A model generated the notes under the pieces. That model was not told the origin of the DNA. It saw nothing but the letters and a program-made list of their open reading frames with translations, and searched no databases. This document shows, piece by piece, positions 13,400-24,700 of a stretch of 64,000 nucleotides of DNA; the stretch's first letter is position 1; each line of letters begins with the position of its first letter. The translations under genes were made by a program, and so were the position numbers. Origin of the DNA: Epiperipatus broadwayi (taxonomy: Eukaryota > Onychophora > Udeonychophora > Euonychophora > Peripatidae); contig JAQFVV010000959.1 in the NCBI GenBank assembly GCA_028023455.1, forward strand, positions 62,001 through 126,000. The letters run 5' to 3'.

Positions 13400-15500
13400 C
13401 TAACCTAAAAAGATGGTGCCTTGGACAAATCCAAGGGCTACAATATATATATAATTTTGATTTTTATAAAGAATTTTTACAATGGAGATTAATATGGAAA
13501 TGTAAGGAAAAAGTTTAATTTTTTGTTTAATAAACAGTCACAGCAGAGGAATGGCTTTAAGAAAAAGGAATCGAATATAGTAAGTTTAATTGATAAGCCT
13601 TTGGATTTGCTTGACATTTCAGTTTTGGTGAAAGGAATAAAGTTTGTTGGAGGTCCAATTAAAAACTATAAAATGTAGGTTATTGCAGCAATAGAAAGTG
13701 CTTATGAGATGGATCAGGCTTAAGATGAGGTGATTTCTAATATATCTTCATTGAATATTTCTAATGTAAAATGTGATGATTCGTGGTATAAACAAATTAA
13801 TTTAATAAGAAAATATTTATCAGATAATAATATTACATGTATTAAAGAAGATAAAGGTGGAAGATTATGTTTGATGTTTAAAAATTTATATAGAGAAAAG
13901 GTTCATCAGCAAATTCAAAAATTTAAATTGATAAATGCTTATTCTATTGATAAAGTGAGATTGAAATTTATTAATACTATACATAAGCCATATTTAAAGA
14001 AAGTGTTTGATAGGAAGTTATATCTATCTTTTTATTCATCCACTGCAATTATGCCAAAGATTTTTGGAAATTTAAAAGTGAATAAAGAAGGATTACCTAT
14101 TAGACTGATGTTGAATTTTGGAGGATGTAGGTATTATCATGCAGCAGTTTTTGTTGGAAAGTTTTTGCAAGATGAATTGAGTTTTGGTGGTTATACAATT
14201 GGATCTTCATTTGATTTAGTTAAAAAGATTGATAATATTGTTTTGGATAATGATGATAAATTATTTAAATTAGATGTTGCAGAGTTATATGGTTCAATAA
14301 AAAGAAAGGAGTCTATTAATATTATTGATCATGTTTTATATGAAAAAGGAGTGTGTAAGTTTTATGTATGTTTGTGAAGGATTTGTTATTATTTATTGAT
14401 CAGAATTTGATAGCTATATTTGAAGATTGGTTGTATATGATGGATGAAGGTTGGCCTATGGGTTTGCCTGTTTCAACAATTATATGTAGTTATGTGTTAT
14501 CATATTATGAAGGAATGATTTGAAAATAATATTTTATGATCGGTGTTAAAAGTTATTTTAGATATGTGGATGATGTGCTTATTGTAGGATCAAATATGAT
14601 AGTGCAAAAACTGTTTATTAAATTAAATGATATTGCTGGGTTAAAGTGGACTATTACTTCTGAAGATAGTGAGAAGAGTATAAAATATCTTGATTTGATT
14701 TTATGGAGAGAAGGTAATAAAATTAATAATAAAATGGTGTTGAAACCATTATCAATTAGAGAAGTTGTTCTTCCAAATTCAAATGTTCCACTTACCTATA
14801 AATTGGCTGGTTTTAGAACATTTCTTTTTAGAAATGATGTTTTATGTAAATTTCAGAGTGATAAAATGATTAATATTGAAAGATATGTGAATGATTTATT
14901 GGGTGTGGATATAGTAGGACAAATATTTTATGTGCACTATATAGGTATAGAAATAGATGGAGAAGAGATGATATGGAAAGGAAAAAATGGATAGCATTGC
15001 CTTATGTAAAGGATATTGTTTGTAATAAGATTACATCATTGGTATCTGCTGATTTTAATGTTGAATTTAAAGTGGATGCAAATACTGGAAGATTGGCTAA
15101 TAATGGTAAAAATTCTATTGATAAAAACAACAAATGTAATATTATATATAAAGTGGTATGTAATTGTGGATATAATTACATCAGAGAGACTAAATGTGCA
15201 TTGAAAAAGAGAATTAGGAAGCATGAATTATATAATAAGTTGCATTATTCTGCAGATAGGTATAAATCTGTTTTTTCAGAACATGCAGTGATTGGTAATG
15301 GAGAATTCTGTTTTGATAGAGTTTTTATTTGCAAATGGAAGATGATTTGAAAAAAAGAAAAATTAAGGAGTCCTATTTTATAAATAGTATGGATAATGTA
15401 TTGAATAAACAGTCTAATTGTGTTAATATTCACAATTTATGGAAAGTAGGTAATTCATGTGGGAGTGTTACTGGTGTGAGAGTTTAATAATATTTAAATA
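13400..15500 (+). pseudogene. Penelope-like element: reverse transcriptase plus GIY-YIG endonuclease, broken
   Basis: PLEs encode a telomerase-related reverse transcriptase followed by a GIY-YIG nuclease and insert by target-primed reverse transcription. The frame can be followed from about 13580 (SLIDKPLDLLDISVLVKG) with stops at about 13676 and 13721, then 13730-14377 (ITCIKEDKGGRLCLMFKN, LKVNKEGLPIRLMLNFGG), a broken stretch, and 14536-14994 carrying the catalytic YVDD (FRYVDDVLIVG) just after its start. The nuclease part lies at 14973-15350: NIIYKVVCNCGYNYIRET aligns with the GIY...YIG motif but has IIY and YIR. The end at about 15480 has a short tail segment ending in V-R-V-stop. At least two frame shifts and several stops make it inactive. 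The 5' limit is not certain. Confidence 0.82.
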
Positions 15501-15600
15501 TTAGGATGGCAGAATATGTCGAAGCTGGCTATAGCAAAGGATATTAATCTTCAATTTTATATAGGCATTTTTTAAAATTTTATAGTTTTATTCTAGTGAA

Positions 15601-15641
15601 TTGTTATATATATATATATATATATATATTAATAATAACAA
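15601..15641. repeat. (TA)n tract at the centre of a short palindrome
   Basis: TTGTTA on the left and TAACAA on the right enclose a TA run. It lies about 100 bp beyond the end of the PLE coding region. Confidence 0.55.
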
Positions 15642-15649
15642 GTCGGATG

Positions 15650-17480
15650 TCACATGACTTATATATAGCTTGCACTTACAAATATGTAAAATTAAGAGCG
15701 TGCTAATAGCTCTAAACAAGCTTTTTTTTTATTTATTTATTTATGATAAACGCTACTACAAGAGAAGGCATTCAAATCATTTTTATCTTGTGCCCATTCA
15801 GATGGCCACAATATATATATATATATATATTGTACCGGGTTCGATCTGAAGCCGCTTCCACTTCATCTGCAAATTGTTTTAGCTGGGTTTCAATCTTATT
15901 TATAATCTTATTTAACTATAAATATTACGTGAACAAACCGGTCCCTTAGGCAGAGAAGAACATACTCAGAGAGTATGTATGTCCAAAGGATAGCTATAAA
16001 ATATATAACTAGCATTACATTTCCAGGACATAACTTCTTCTTGATTGTTGAATTCAACACCAGGTTCAAAGCACTTTTTTGTTTTGTATAAACACGGGCA
16101 CCAGTTACTTATCCAGAGGATAAATAATACACTTTAAACAATGGCCACTAATTCAATGCCCAAGATACACCCATGACTCGCTCAGCTACTTGTAATCACT
16201 AACAAATTATAGTTTCAATTAGTGGTGAAAAGAATTGACCGACAAATAAAGCTTTAATTTCAAAGAAAGAATTTATTTTAATTAACATTTATTAACCTAA
16301 TTTTAAATAATTTATTTAACTAATATAACACATGCACATTTATAATTTACACACTATAATATCTTAGGAGAAAGCATTAAATAATATTTGAAATTTAAAA
16401 TACAATGAAATCAATATATGCTAAGGCATGAAAACACACATTTTAAACACACATATTAATAGTTCATCTATGTATGCTATAGAGTTCTTAAAATTGACTC
16501 TTGAGGCTTTACGAATGTGATGGCTACTTTAGAAATAAGAAAAATGTTATTACCTAGGATTTTGAATGTGGATCCTTCTTGCTGTTTGCTGCTTCTAATG
16601 GAATATTTCTAACCGGTTATATTTGAAGTTTTCTTGTGGAGATTTGACGCTTATTATTCTGAGGAATTTTCTTTAAGACAATTAGACATTGAGCAGCTCA
16701 GGTTATTATGCAGGCATCACTTTTATCAGGTAGGTTGGCTGTTTTCATTGGACTTCAGGCTGGAGAAAGTCGTATGTTTTCCGAGGTTTTAACACTGCAT
16801 TCTTGATTTTGGATACATAATAAACTGACTGATATAACTCTCCCAAAATGCAACTCAAACTCAACTAACTGTCTAATAAAAAATTGACTATTTATGCATA
16901 TGATGTGTTGTCATTTTGATATCCTCCAGCTATATCTGTTGTTGAAATTCCTTTGATAATCTTTTAATTACATGTTTTTGGAAATCGTTTAATTAGTAGC
17001 CATGCAAATGTGTTGTTTTTATATCTTTAATTAGTAACCATCACTGTGTTTATAAATATATTTATTTTCATATGTTTTTTACAATATGATTTTATCCCGA
17101 ACATATACACGCATTTATCATTTCTTTGTTTACTCTTGCACATATATATTTTATTAACAAGCACATATTAATTTGTCATTTCCGTACTTGTGTATTTTAT
17201 TCTAATAAACTCGATATTAGTTTTAAGATTACTTTCTTTTCTTTAACTCGAATGAAAAGAGATTTATATTTTTAAACTTTACATTACATTTTAACTAATA
17301 ATAATAAAAAAACTCTTTAACTTCTTTTATGAAACTTTAACTTGATGCTTCTAAAGCAAACTCCCCTCCCCCTTCTGACTCATTAATTGATTGTAACTTT
17401 TATTTCAAGAAACTCTTAGACTTTTACATAATATTTCTTTTAACAAATAATTTTATTTTATAATTTTTTAGACAATTATT
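15650..17480. other. Region without recognisable genes
   Basis: AT-rich sequence with short frames only. A second (TA)n palindrome lies at 15808-15833 (ACAAT on the left, ATTGT on the right) next to GGGTTCGATC, which resembles an RNA polymerase III B box. Slightly GC-richer, non-coding sequence lies at 16000-16200 and 16550-16830. Nothing can be assigned. Confidence 0.45.
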
Positions 17481-17488
17481 ATGTGCCA

Positions 17489-17542
17489 ACATGATATTGG
17501 TACAATATATATATATATATATATATTGTACCAATATCATGT
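17489..17542. repeat. Perfect 54 bp palindrome with (TA)n core
   Basis: ACATGATATTGGTACAAT is followed by a TA run and then by its exact reverse complement. Each arm is 27 bp with no loop, so it could extrude as a cruciform or fold as an RNA hairpin. Confidence 0.85.
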
Positions 17543-17924
17543 GTTAGACAGTTTTGGTTTTGATATATATATATAATACTTATGCTCATTGTCTCACACC
17601 ATCACATGATTACTCCTTATGTCCATACTGCTACCCATATATATAAACAAAAAAACTTCAATTCCATAACATTCAAAATACCAATACAGTATTATTTTCC
17701 TAAAGGTTTGTGATGATGGGGTTTTAACTGTATTTCTATATTGGATTATTTTTATCATCTAATATGAGTATTGAATATCTTTAGAAAAATTTAACTTTAT
17801 TTAAATATTCCCAAATACATTCAACTATTAGTAAGAGCATACAGATTAGAATATTCACAATGTTTTAAAAGGTATTTCCCCCTCTTCTTCACACATTTCT
17901 GTCCTGACTGATGAAAGTACTAGC

Positions 17925-18005
17925 ATGGGAATTGAACCTGGATCCTTATATTCTCGAGTATTGAATTTTAAGGTAATACTCTAATAAACGGAGCCTTCCT
18001 GCCAA
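17925..18005 (-). repeat. tRNA-derived SINE-like head (candidate)
   Basis: On the minus strand GGCTCCGTTTATTAGAG resembles the A box of a tRNA gene (consensus like GGCTCAGTTGGTTAGAG). About 40 bases further, GGTTCAATTCC matches the B box. The cloverleaf is poor: the T stem and the anticodon loop do not pair properly. It is therefore more likely a pol III promoter of a decayed SINE than a working tRNA gene. Confidence 0.4.
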
Positions 18006-18049
18006 AGGCATCAGTCAGTAGAAATTTATACACTTATCTATGAGGTTCC

Positions 18050-18520
18050 TCATGATTTCATTTTTTCCTAAGAGCAAAGTTGATTAGTAGTTTCCATACA
18101 TTATATATAGTCATATTAGCTTGATTTACGGGATTGTTTGCCATTGTATTGTGAACAGTTTTTTTAAATTTTTTTCTTTGTATCTTTGATTCTCTATCCA
18201 ATATATTTATATGATCTGCCATCTTAGACACATCTAATTTCTCTCTTCTAATCATCAGTTGTGTTCTTGCAAGTGCTTTTTAATGGAATAATTGGTTTCA
18301 CCATTATATGTTCTTCCACATTTACATGCTATTTTATAAATGCAGTTTTATTCAGAATTTCAAGTTTATGCTTTGTAGATATTAGAGTTCCTTGTAGTGT
18401 GGTATGCCACTGAAAGCTGTTTTGGTGTTATACTGATTGCAGATTTTCCTTAATTTGTTTGCTATTTTTGGAATGTATGGGTACATTACAGTACCAATAA
18501 TTGTTTTTTCTTTTGATAGT
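18050..18520 (-). pseudogene. Penelope-like element relic, GIY-YIG end
   Basis: On the minus strand the pieces read VMYPYIPKIANKLRKIC, then KIACKCGRTYNGETNYSIKK followed by HLQEHN, then ILDRESKIQRKKFKKTVHN and a closing VWKLL. These align in order with the linker, nuclease and C-terminal tail of PLEs (compare the usual YIGETGRSIK and ILDRE blocks). Frame shifts and stops separate the pieces and YIG has become YNG. No reverse transcriptase part remains. It lies in reverse orientation to the PLE at 13400-15500 and is a different, older copy. Confidence 0.65.
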
Positions 18521-18829
18521 TCTTTTTGTTATCTATTTAATGATGGATAATGAATTTTTCCTTTGAGAAAAATTCCCGAAGAAATGGTCATAAAAGTAAC
18601 CAAATGAAAATACCACAGAATTATAAATAAATTTTGATTAATTTCTAAGACTTTAAAAGTTTTAATGAATTCTAAACAGAAATAGAATAATAGATTAGTG
18701 AAATGTAACATTCTGTTAATGCAAATCTAGAGATATGAAAATTATTATAAAAATAATATTAACAGTTGATATTTTTAAGTTTCAAAAACATTCCAATGAA
18801 TTTATACTAGAACTAGCAAATAGTTTTAA

Positions 18830-20650
18830 AAGTTGGCAGATTTTGAAGATGGTTCACCAATAAATTTTTTACTGAAAGATGAGACAATATATAAAGAAAA
18901 GAAGGAATATGAATAATTTTGAAAATTATGTATTAAACAGAATTGAATAGAATTTGTTAATAACATAAAAAAAGAGTTAATTGAGACATAATATAATATA
19001 ATTGTGGATTGCCAAAGAAAGTTATAGAAGATAGAAAGATCAAAAATAAAAAACCGAAAGGTATTAGAAGTCAAATTATTTCTGCAATAAGAAGACAAAA
19101 AAGGAAACATTATTAAAAAAGAAAAATGATATCATAAACATGTGTAAGAGTTCTATAAATTATTAGATATTAATAAAGAACAAGAAACCAAATATCAAAT
19201 TTTCTGAATGTCCAGCATTTTAAATGGAGAAATGTATTAGGCAAAGAAAAATATATATAAAGAAAACAACATCAGGAAATGATGAAATTACAATTTATAT
19301 CTTACAAGAAACAAATGAAAAATATAAAAATTGTTGATAAAGTTTTATATTAAATATCCAAACAATAAAGATGTACTAAATGATTGGAAGAATGTAATAG
19401 CAATATTGGTATTTAAAAAAATGATAAAAGACATTAAAAATTACGAAGCTAAAGTCGTCTATCAATTCTGTACAAAACGTTTATCTATAAAAAACTTGGA
19501 TATTAATAAACCAAAGGAAGAAACTAGATTTAAAGGTCCTTTTAGCATAATGGACCATAACCATGCATTGAGAGGAGTTATAGAATGCGAATTATCATTA
19601 TGCTTTGAAAAAATCGTGGAAGCCAATTTGAATTTATTAACATCTTCATGATGTTTAATGATTTAGATTATCAAGATCAAATCCAAAATAGTTATGTTTT
19701 AAACAATATATATCAACATGCAATCAATAGCATTGATTAGACTGCACAAAGTTGGTAAGAAGATTACCATTAAGAACGACACACGACAGTGAGATTTCAT
19801 GTCTCCAAAACTTTAAATAAGAACCTAAAGATGAAAAAAATAAATAGAAATTGTTTACGTTATCTCAATTTTGCCGATGATATGGATGTTTTGTAAACAA
19901 TGCTTTAAAGCCTCAGAAAACTTTACAAAAGTTATGAGAATAAGAAAATAGGATAAAAGATAAATACTCAAAATCAAAGTAATAGTCTATCAGTATTCTC
20001 AAAATAAAACATAATGATCGATACTTATGAATTAGAAATTAATAACTACATAAAACTTGGTCAGATTAATAAATACAGATGGATATATAATGTATAAAAT
20101 TAATCATACTTTTGACATAAATACTTTAATATTATGAGGAATTGTGACTATATGTCTTAAAAAGGAAAGATTTTAATAGATATGTTTTACCAGTTCTTAC
20201 TCATGAATTCGGATACTTCAACGCTTGTCAGAAGTAAAATTTGAAACCACTCAATGAAGTGTGAAGAGATGCATGTTAGGTGCAACAAAACCAGGTTAAA
20301 AATTTTAAAGTATTAATTGAGAGAACAATGATTCATCAGTGAGGTCCGTGAAAGAATTATGGCATCTAAATAAAGTTGACTTAGATATATTATTACAAAG
20401 ATGATAATAGTTGGATTGTTGAAGTTTTGCACTAAATCTCAAGATATTGTAAAAGGTCTAGAAAGGCAACATGTATGATGGGTGGATAAAATAAAAATGT
20501 TTTCTGGTGTATTATAGAGAAGAGACATTAGAGATTGCATAAAGCGGATTAAACTTGGAAAAGCCTTCATCCTGCAGTAGATCCATATTTGTTGAAAGCA
20601 ATGAAGATGATAGATATGAAAAGTCATTGATAAATACATCAAATTAATTA
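18830..20650 (+). pseudogene. RTE-type LINE relic, heavily decayed
   Basis: Aligns along its length with the better RTE copy at 60454-61963: 'GNDEITIYILQETNE' with the KTPGNDG region, 'DVLNDWKNVIAILVFKKMIKDI' (19370-19440) with DVPEDWKNA, and 'FKGPFSIMDHNHALRGVIE' with [10 protein letters not shown]. Near the end (20455-20580) the sequence matches the [15 protein letters not shown] and GETFILQ regions. From about 18830 to 19200 the match is only to the general RTE region between endonuclease and RT and is less certain. Stops, shifts and large internal deletions are frequent; the catalytic FADD block is just recognisable near 19870. Confidence 0.7.
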
Positions 20651-20659
20651 TATTAAAGA

Positions 20660-21190
20660 ACTGAACCGTGCGATATGCTACAGATTATATTATATATAAT
20701 CACTTGTTGTGTAGGTGCATAAAATTAAAGGATGAACAACTAAAAATTATATATACTCATGGCAATTTTTTGATTCATCAGAATTAGCTCCGCAATCATT
20801 TATTTTATTACACTGCAACAATTTATTATTATTACAAGTAAATTCTGTTCTAAGACATCTTTTTGAGTCTATAAACACTGTAAAAAATTATTCTCTTTAA
20901 ATCAAGTTTTCATCAAAACTTATGCAGATACAGCAAAAAGTACAGTCAAATATTTTTAAAAACGTACTATTTCATTCAGGTGAAAAACATAAAATTATAA
21001 TATAAATCTGGTAAAATTTTCATTAAAATTCATTTTAAAATGAATGAATTCAAAATTGCTTTGTCAAAATTGGCAGCTAGATAGTAAGCCATTGTTTACC
21101 ATCAATATATTGTTGTCTGTCTTTATTATTAATATGAAAGCGATATACAATCTATTTAAGAATATTAAAATTAAATGCAAAAAATTCTAC
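20660..21190. other. Region without recognisable genes
   Basis: AT-rich; nothing recognised. Confidence 0.4.
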
Positions 21191-21202
21191 AATACTTCAT
21201 AA

Positions 21203-21375
21203 TAATAACGTGAAAGGCTAAAACCATGCGTTAAAAATGCTTATATGACAGCCAATCAGATGTAATAATGACTGCACAGGGGACTCTCAAGTCAAAACAC
21301 AAGGCAGAGATTTTACAAGAAAAAGATGGTTCCACCTTCGTCTCTACTTAAATGTATATATAAATAAGCCAGCCT
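21203..21375 (+). repeat. Direct repeat copy 1 (~175 bp)
   Basis: Shares about 175 bp at high identity with 21559-21738, from GTGAAAGGCTAAAACC to a TATATATAAATAAG box and AGCCT. GC content is above the surroundings. The pair could be short terminal repeats of a small non-autonomous element or a segmental duplication. Confidence 0.7.
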
Positions 21376-21558
21376 CAAGCATTTTGACCTAAGAGCATGA
21401 AGCTTTAAACATCTTCACATTTAATTCACTAAATATTATATATAGAAAAACAATGTGAAATTCTTCATTTTATTACAAAGTAATTTTCAAATTCAATGAA
21501 TTGATAGTAACAAATGTAAATATATTAATTTATTAAGCCAAGCAGATTATATAATAAT

Positions 21559-21738
21559 AATGTGAAAGGCTAAAACCTTTGCCACATGGCCTTAAAAATG
21601 CTTATATGACAGCCAATCAAATGTAATAATGACTACACAGGGAACTCTCAAGTCAAAACACAAGGCAGAGATTTTACAAGAAAAAGATGGTTCCACCTTC
21701 TTCTGTACTTAAATTTATATATAAATAAGTCAGCCTAC
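21559..21738 (+). repeat. Direct repeat copy 2 (~180 bp)
   Basis: Second copy of the 21203-21375 repeat. It has an extra TTTGCCACATGGCC-like segment near its start and a few substitutions. About 180 bp of unique AT-rich sequence lies between the two copies. Confidence 0.7.
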
Positions 21739-21739
21739 A

Positions 21740-24700
21740 TAATGTTTTATAGAATTAATAAAATATTAATTTTTAAAAAAAGACAGGTAAATGCAAAAAA
21801 GGTCAAATTTTAGAGTTAATATCAATTAAAATGTATAGAGGCATTTATTTAGTGTTTATATATAACGGTCCGAAAGAAGTGGAAGTTCCAGTCTTACCAT
21901 ACCTGCACTATAGGGCGCCACCAGTCCATTTGAACCTGGAAAATTTATAGAGTAGGCAGATACGCACTATTAAAGATCCAACTTTTATTTATTATTTAGA
22001 GCATTAACCCAATCACTAGCTCAGAGAGATGCAGAGATTTATAAAATATAATTCTTAAAATATTTTTTTCAATATTAACAAAAATAAAAGAAGCCATTGC
22101 CAGTAATAACGCACACAAACATTTATTTAATATATATAAAATTTAGCATTATTATTTTAGTCTAACTTTTATTTTTTTACAAAACATTATAACTTATTTT
22201 ACTTTAGATTTTAATTTACAATTTAACTGTTTTTATTTTATTTTAAAAGTTTGCACAGATAAGTTTAATATTTATTAGAGTGTTGAGTATGAATAGACTA
22301 CATAGATTGCATTTGAAAAGAAAATATTCTATCCCTTATTTAACTTTAGGCCAAAAGTTTGCAGTCAAACCAACGCCAATCTATCTGATATATCAATGTA
22401 TTCAATGCAGCACGAATATGACAGCACAAAATACCACACTGTCAGGAATGCACATCTGAACAGCATAGTTAATAGAAGACATTGATTCTCATCCAGACAG
22501 GAATACTACATCTGTCTGATGTGAAGAGCAATAAAAAAAAAACTCCATAGGAAGGGACTGCATTTTCCGTCTTACCATCCCATTCTGTAAGCAAAATGGG
22601 GGTGTACGGTGTAATATACAATCCTGCACATAGTGAATCTCATACTACATCTACTAATTACACCAATATATCCAATCCATTGACCCAATTTAACTACGAA
22701 ACAAATAACCTAAGATTACCCTCCCTTAAACTAACATATATAACTTTACAAATCTATGCAGCTATTCACACCTGACTTAAATTTAACATTTATATAAGCT
22801 ATTTAAAAGAAGAAAAAAAATCATAATAAAAATGTAAAAGAACAGAAAAAATAAATTAATGGAAATGATTTACAAAAAATAATAATACATTCAATAAAAC
22901 AATTATTACTAACTGATTAAGTTTGGTCAGATAGGAATTTCTATTGCAATAATTTAAATACTGGGAAAGTTTATACTTAGTGTTCATTAATTAACTAATG
23001 TTCTTAAGGTTTTAACATACTGGAAAAGTTTCTTTTTTAGAATTAAAGTTCATTAGTTAGAATTCTTACGGTTTAAAAATCCATGCTTAGCAGTTGCTTG
23101 TCATTTGGATCCAGTGTTAATCCCCCTCGATGTCCTGTGGTCCTCAATATAGGAAAAACGATGTCATTTCTTTTGCTTTTTTTTCAAGCAAAACTGAAGG
23201 GATTGAAGAGTGTGTCTTTCCAATCCATTCTCCTTCAACTCTAGCACACCTCTGCCATCACATTTCTGTCTTCTCTTAATAATCATTAATTAATTTCCAA
23301 ACTTTTTCTTTTTATATTAATTTTGTGGATTAACTCAACATTACATTACGTCATGATGATGATGACCCTTTTGTTGAGGTCCGATTTCTGAGGGATTTCT
23401 TTTATTGGCTATTAGTTTCTATTGTTTTTTCTCCTATCTGACCATTGCTTATACATTTTGAAATGCCCAAGGACTAGCTTACTTTTAACTAATTAAAATA
23501 ATCATTTCCATTTTTACAATAACATTAATTAATTTATTGTACAAACTTAGATATATTTTTATCTTTAAATCTTTACTGAAAATTTAGTTTTAAAATACTT
23601 TTTTTTCTTCTTAATAAAGTTTTAGTTTAATAATTTTTCATCTGTGCGATTTTATATATTAGAGTTTAGATGATTTTTAATTTTCAATTATTAAAAAAGA
23701 AGTTTTTATTTGCGAACTTTTATTTTTCATGTCTAATTTTAAAAAAATAATGTAACGGTATGTGCCCGTTGCAATATATATATATATATTGTAATGGGGT
23801 AAATGACACTAGCTTTTAATTAGTATTTTATCAAAAATCGAATTTTTCCTATTCTAATAATTATATTTAATATTTCAATTAATGCACTAGGCATTTTCCT
23901 ATGGAAATCAATCATTATCATCAATGATTAGTTTGCTAATCCAGCTACGCATATGGGCACCATTTTTGTAACATGTGAAGATGCTGGGAGAATGATCAAT
24001 ATAATCTGAATAAAATCTAGCTCAATTGGGGTCGCCATTTTGTAATGAACTATAGACAATAATATGGGATAATAATATAAAAAGAAGTTCTATTATGCCT
24101 AAGAATTAAAACATCATCCACAATGATCTAGATTCAGCTTAAATATGGAATGCCATTTTATAAAAATCCTAAAGTTGATTTAGCATTTTGTAATAATTAT
24201 CTCTTGTGCATGATCGTCATCAGCTAGCATGGAGTAGCTACATTGACACAATAATAATGGATTTTCTATTTCACTACCTAATGCCCTCAAGGCTTATATT
24301 CTTTATCACTAAGCAAAACATGCATTAATAAATAGTGACTCTATAATAACCTGTATACAATTATCTAACTCAGGCATTGGTCTTATTAAGCACTAACAAT
24401 ATTTCTCACATATGATTATTTAAATTGTCCACTACAATACAATAAAATACTATTAACAATCTATATTAAAATCTAATTTATCCAGATAATGTTTAAAATG
24501 GAAAAAAGCCAACTAGATCACCGCTCCAAATATCATCAAATTTATCACACTTACAAAGTAAACTGCAATAAGAAGTGAAATCGTATATCATTGCCCTGAA
24601 CAATGATGTATGCTTGGGATATCTACTCAAAAGACAATTGAATAAAAACAAATTCGACTGACTTTATTATTTTAATCTTATTTTTAGTAATCTTAATACT

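Noticed and set aside
17914-17930. CTGATGAAAG beside the SINE-like head as a hammerhead core
   Set aside because: No stem II, no GAAA and no cleavage triplet downstream.
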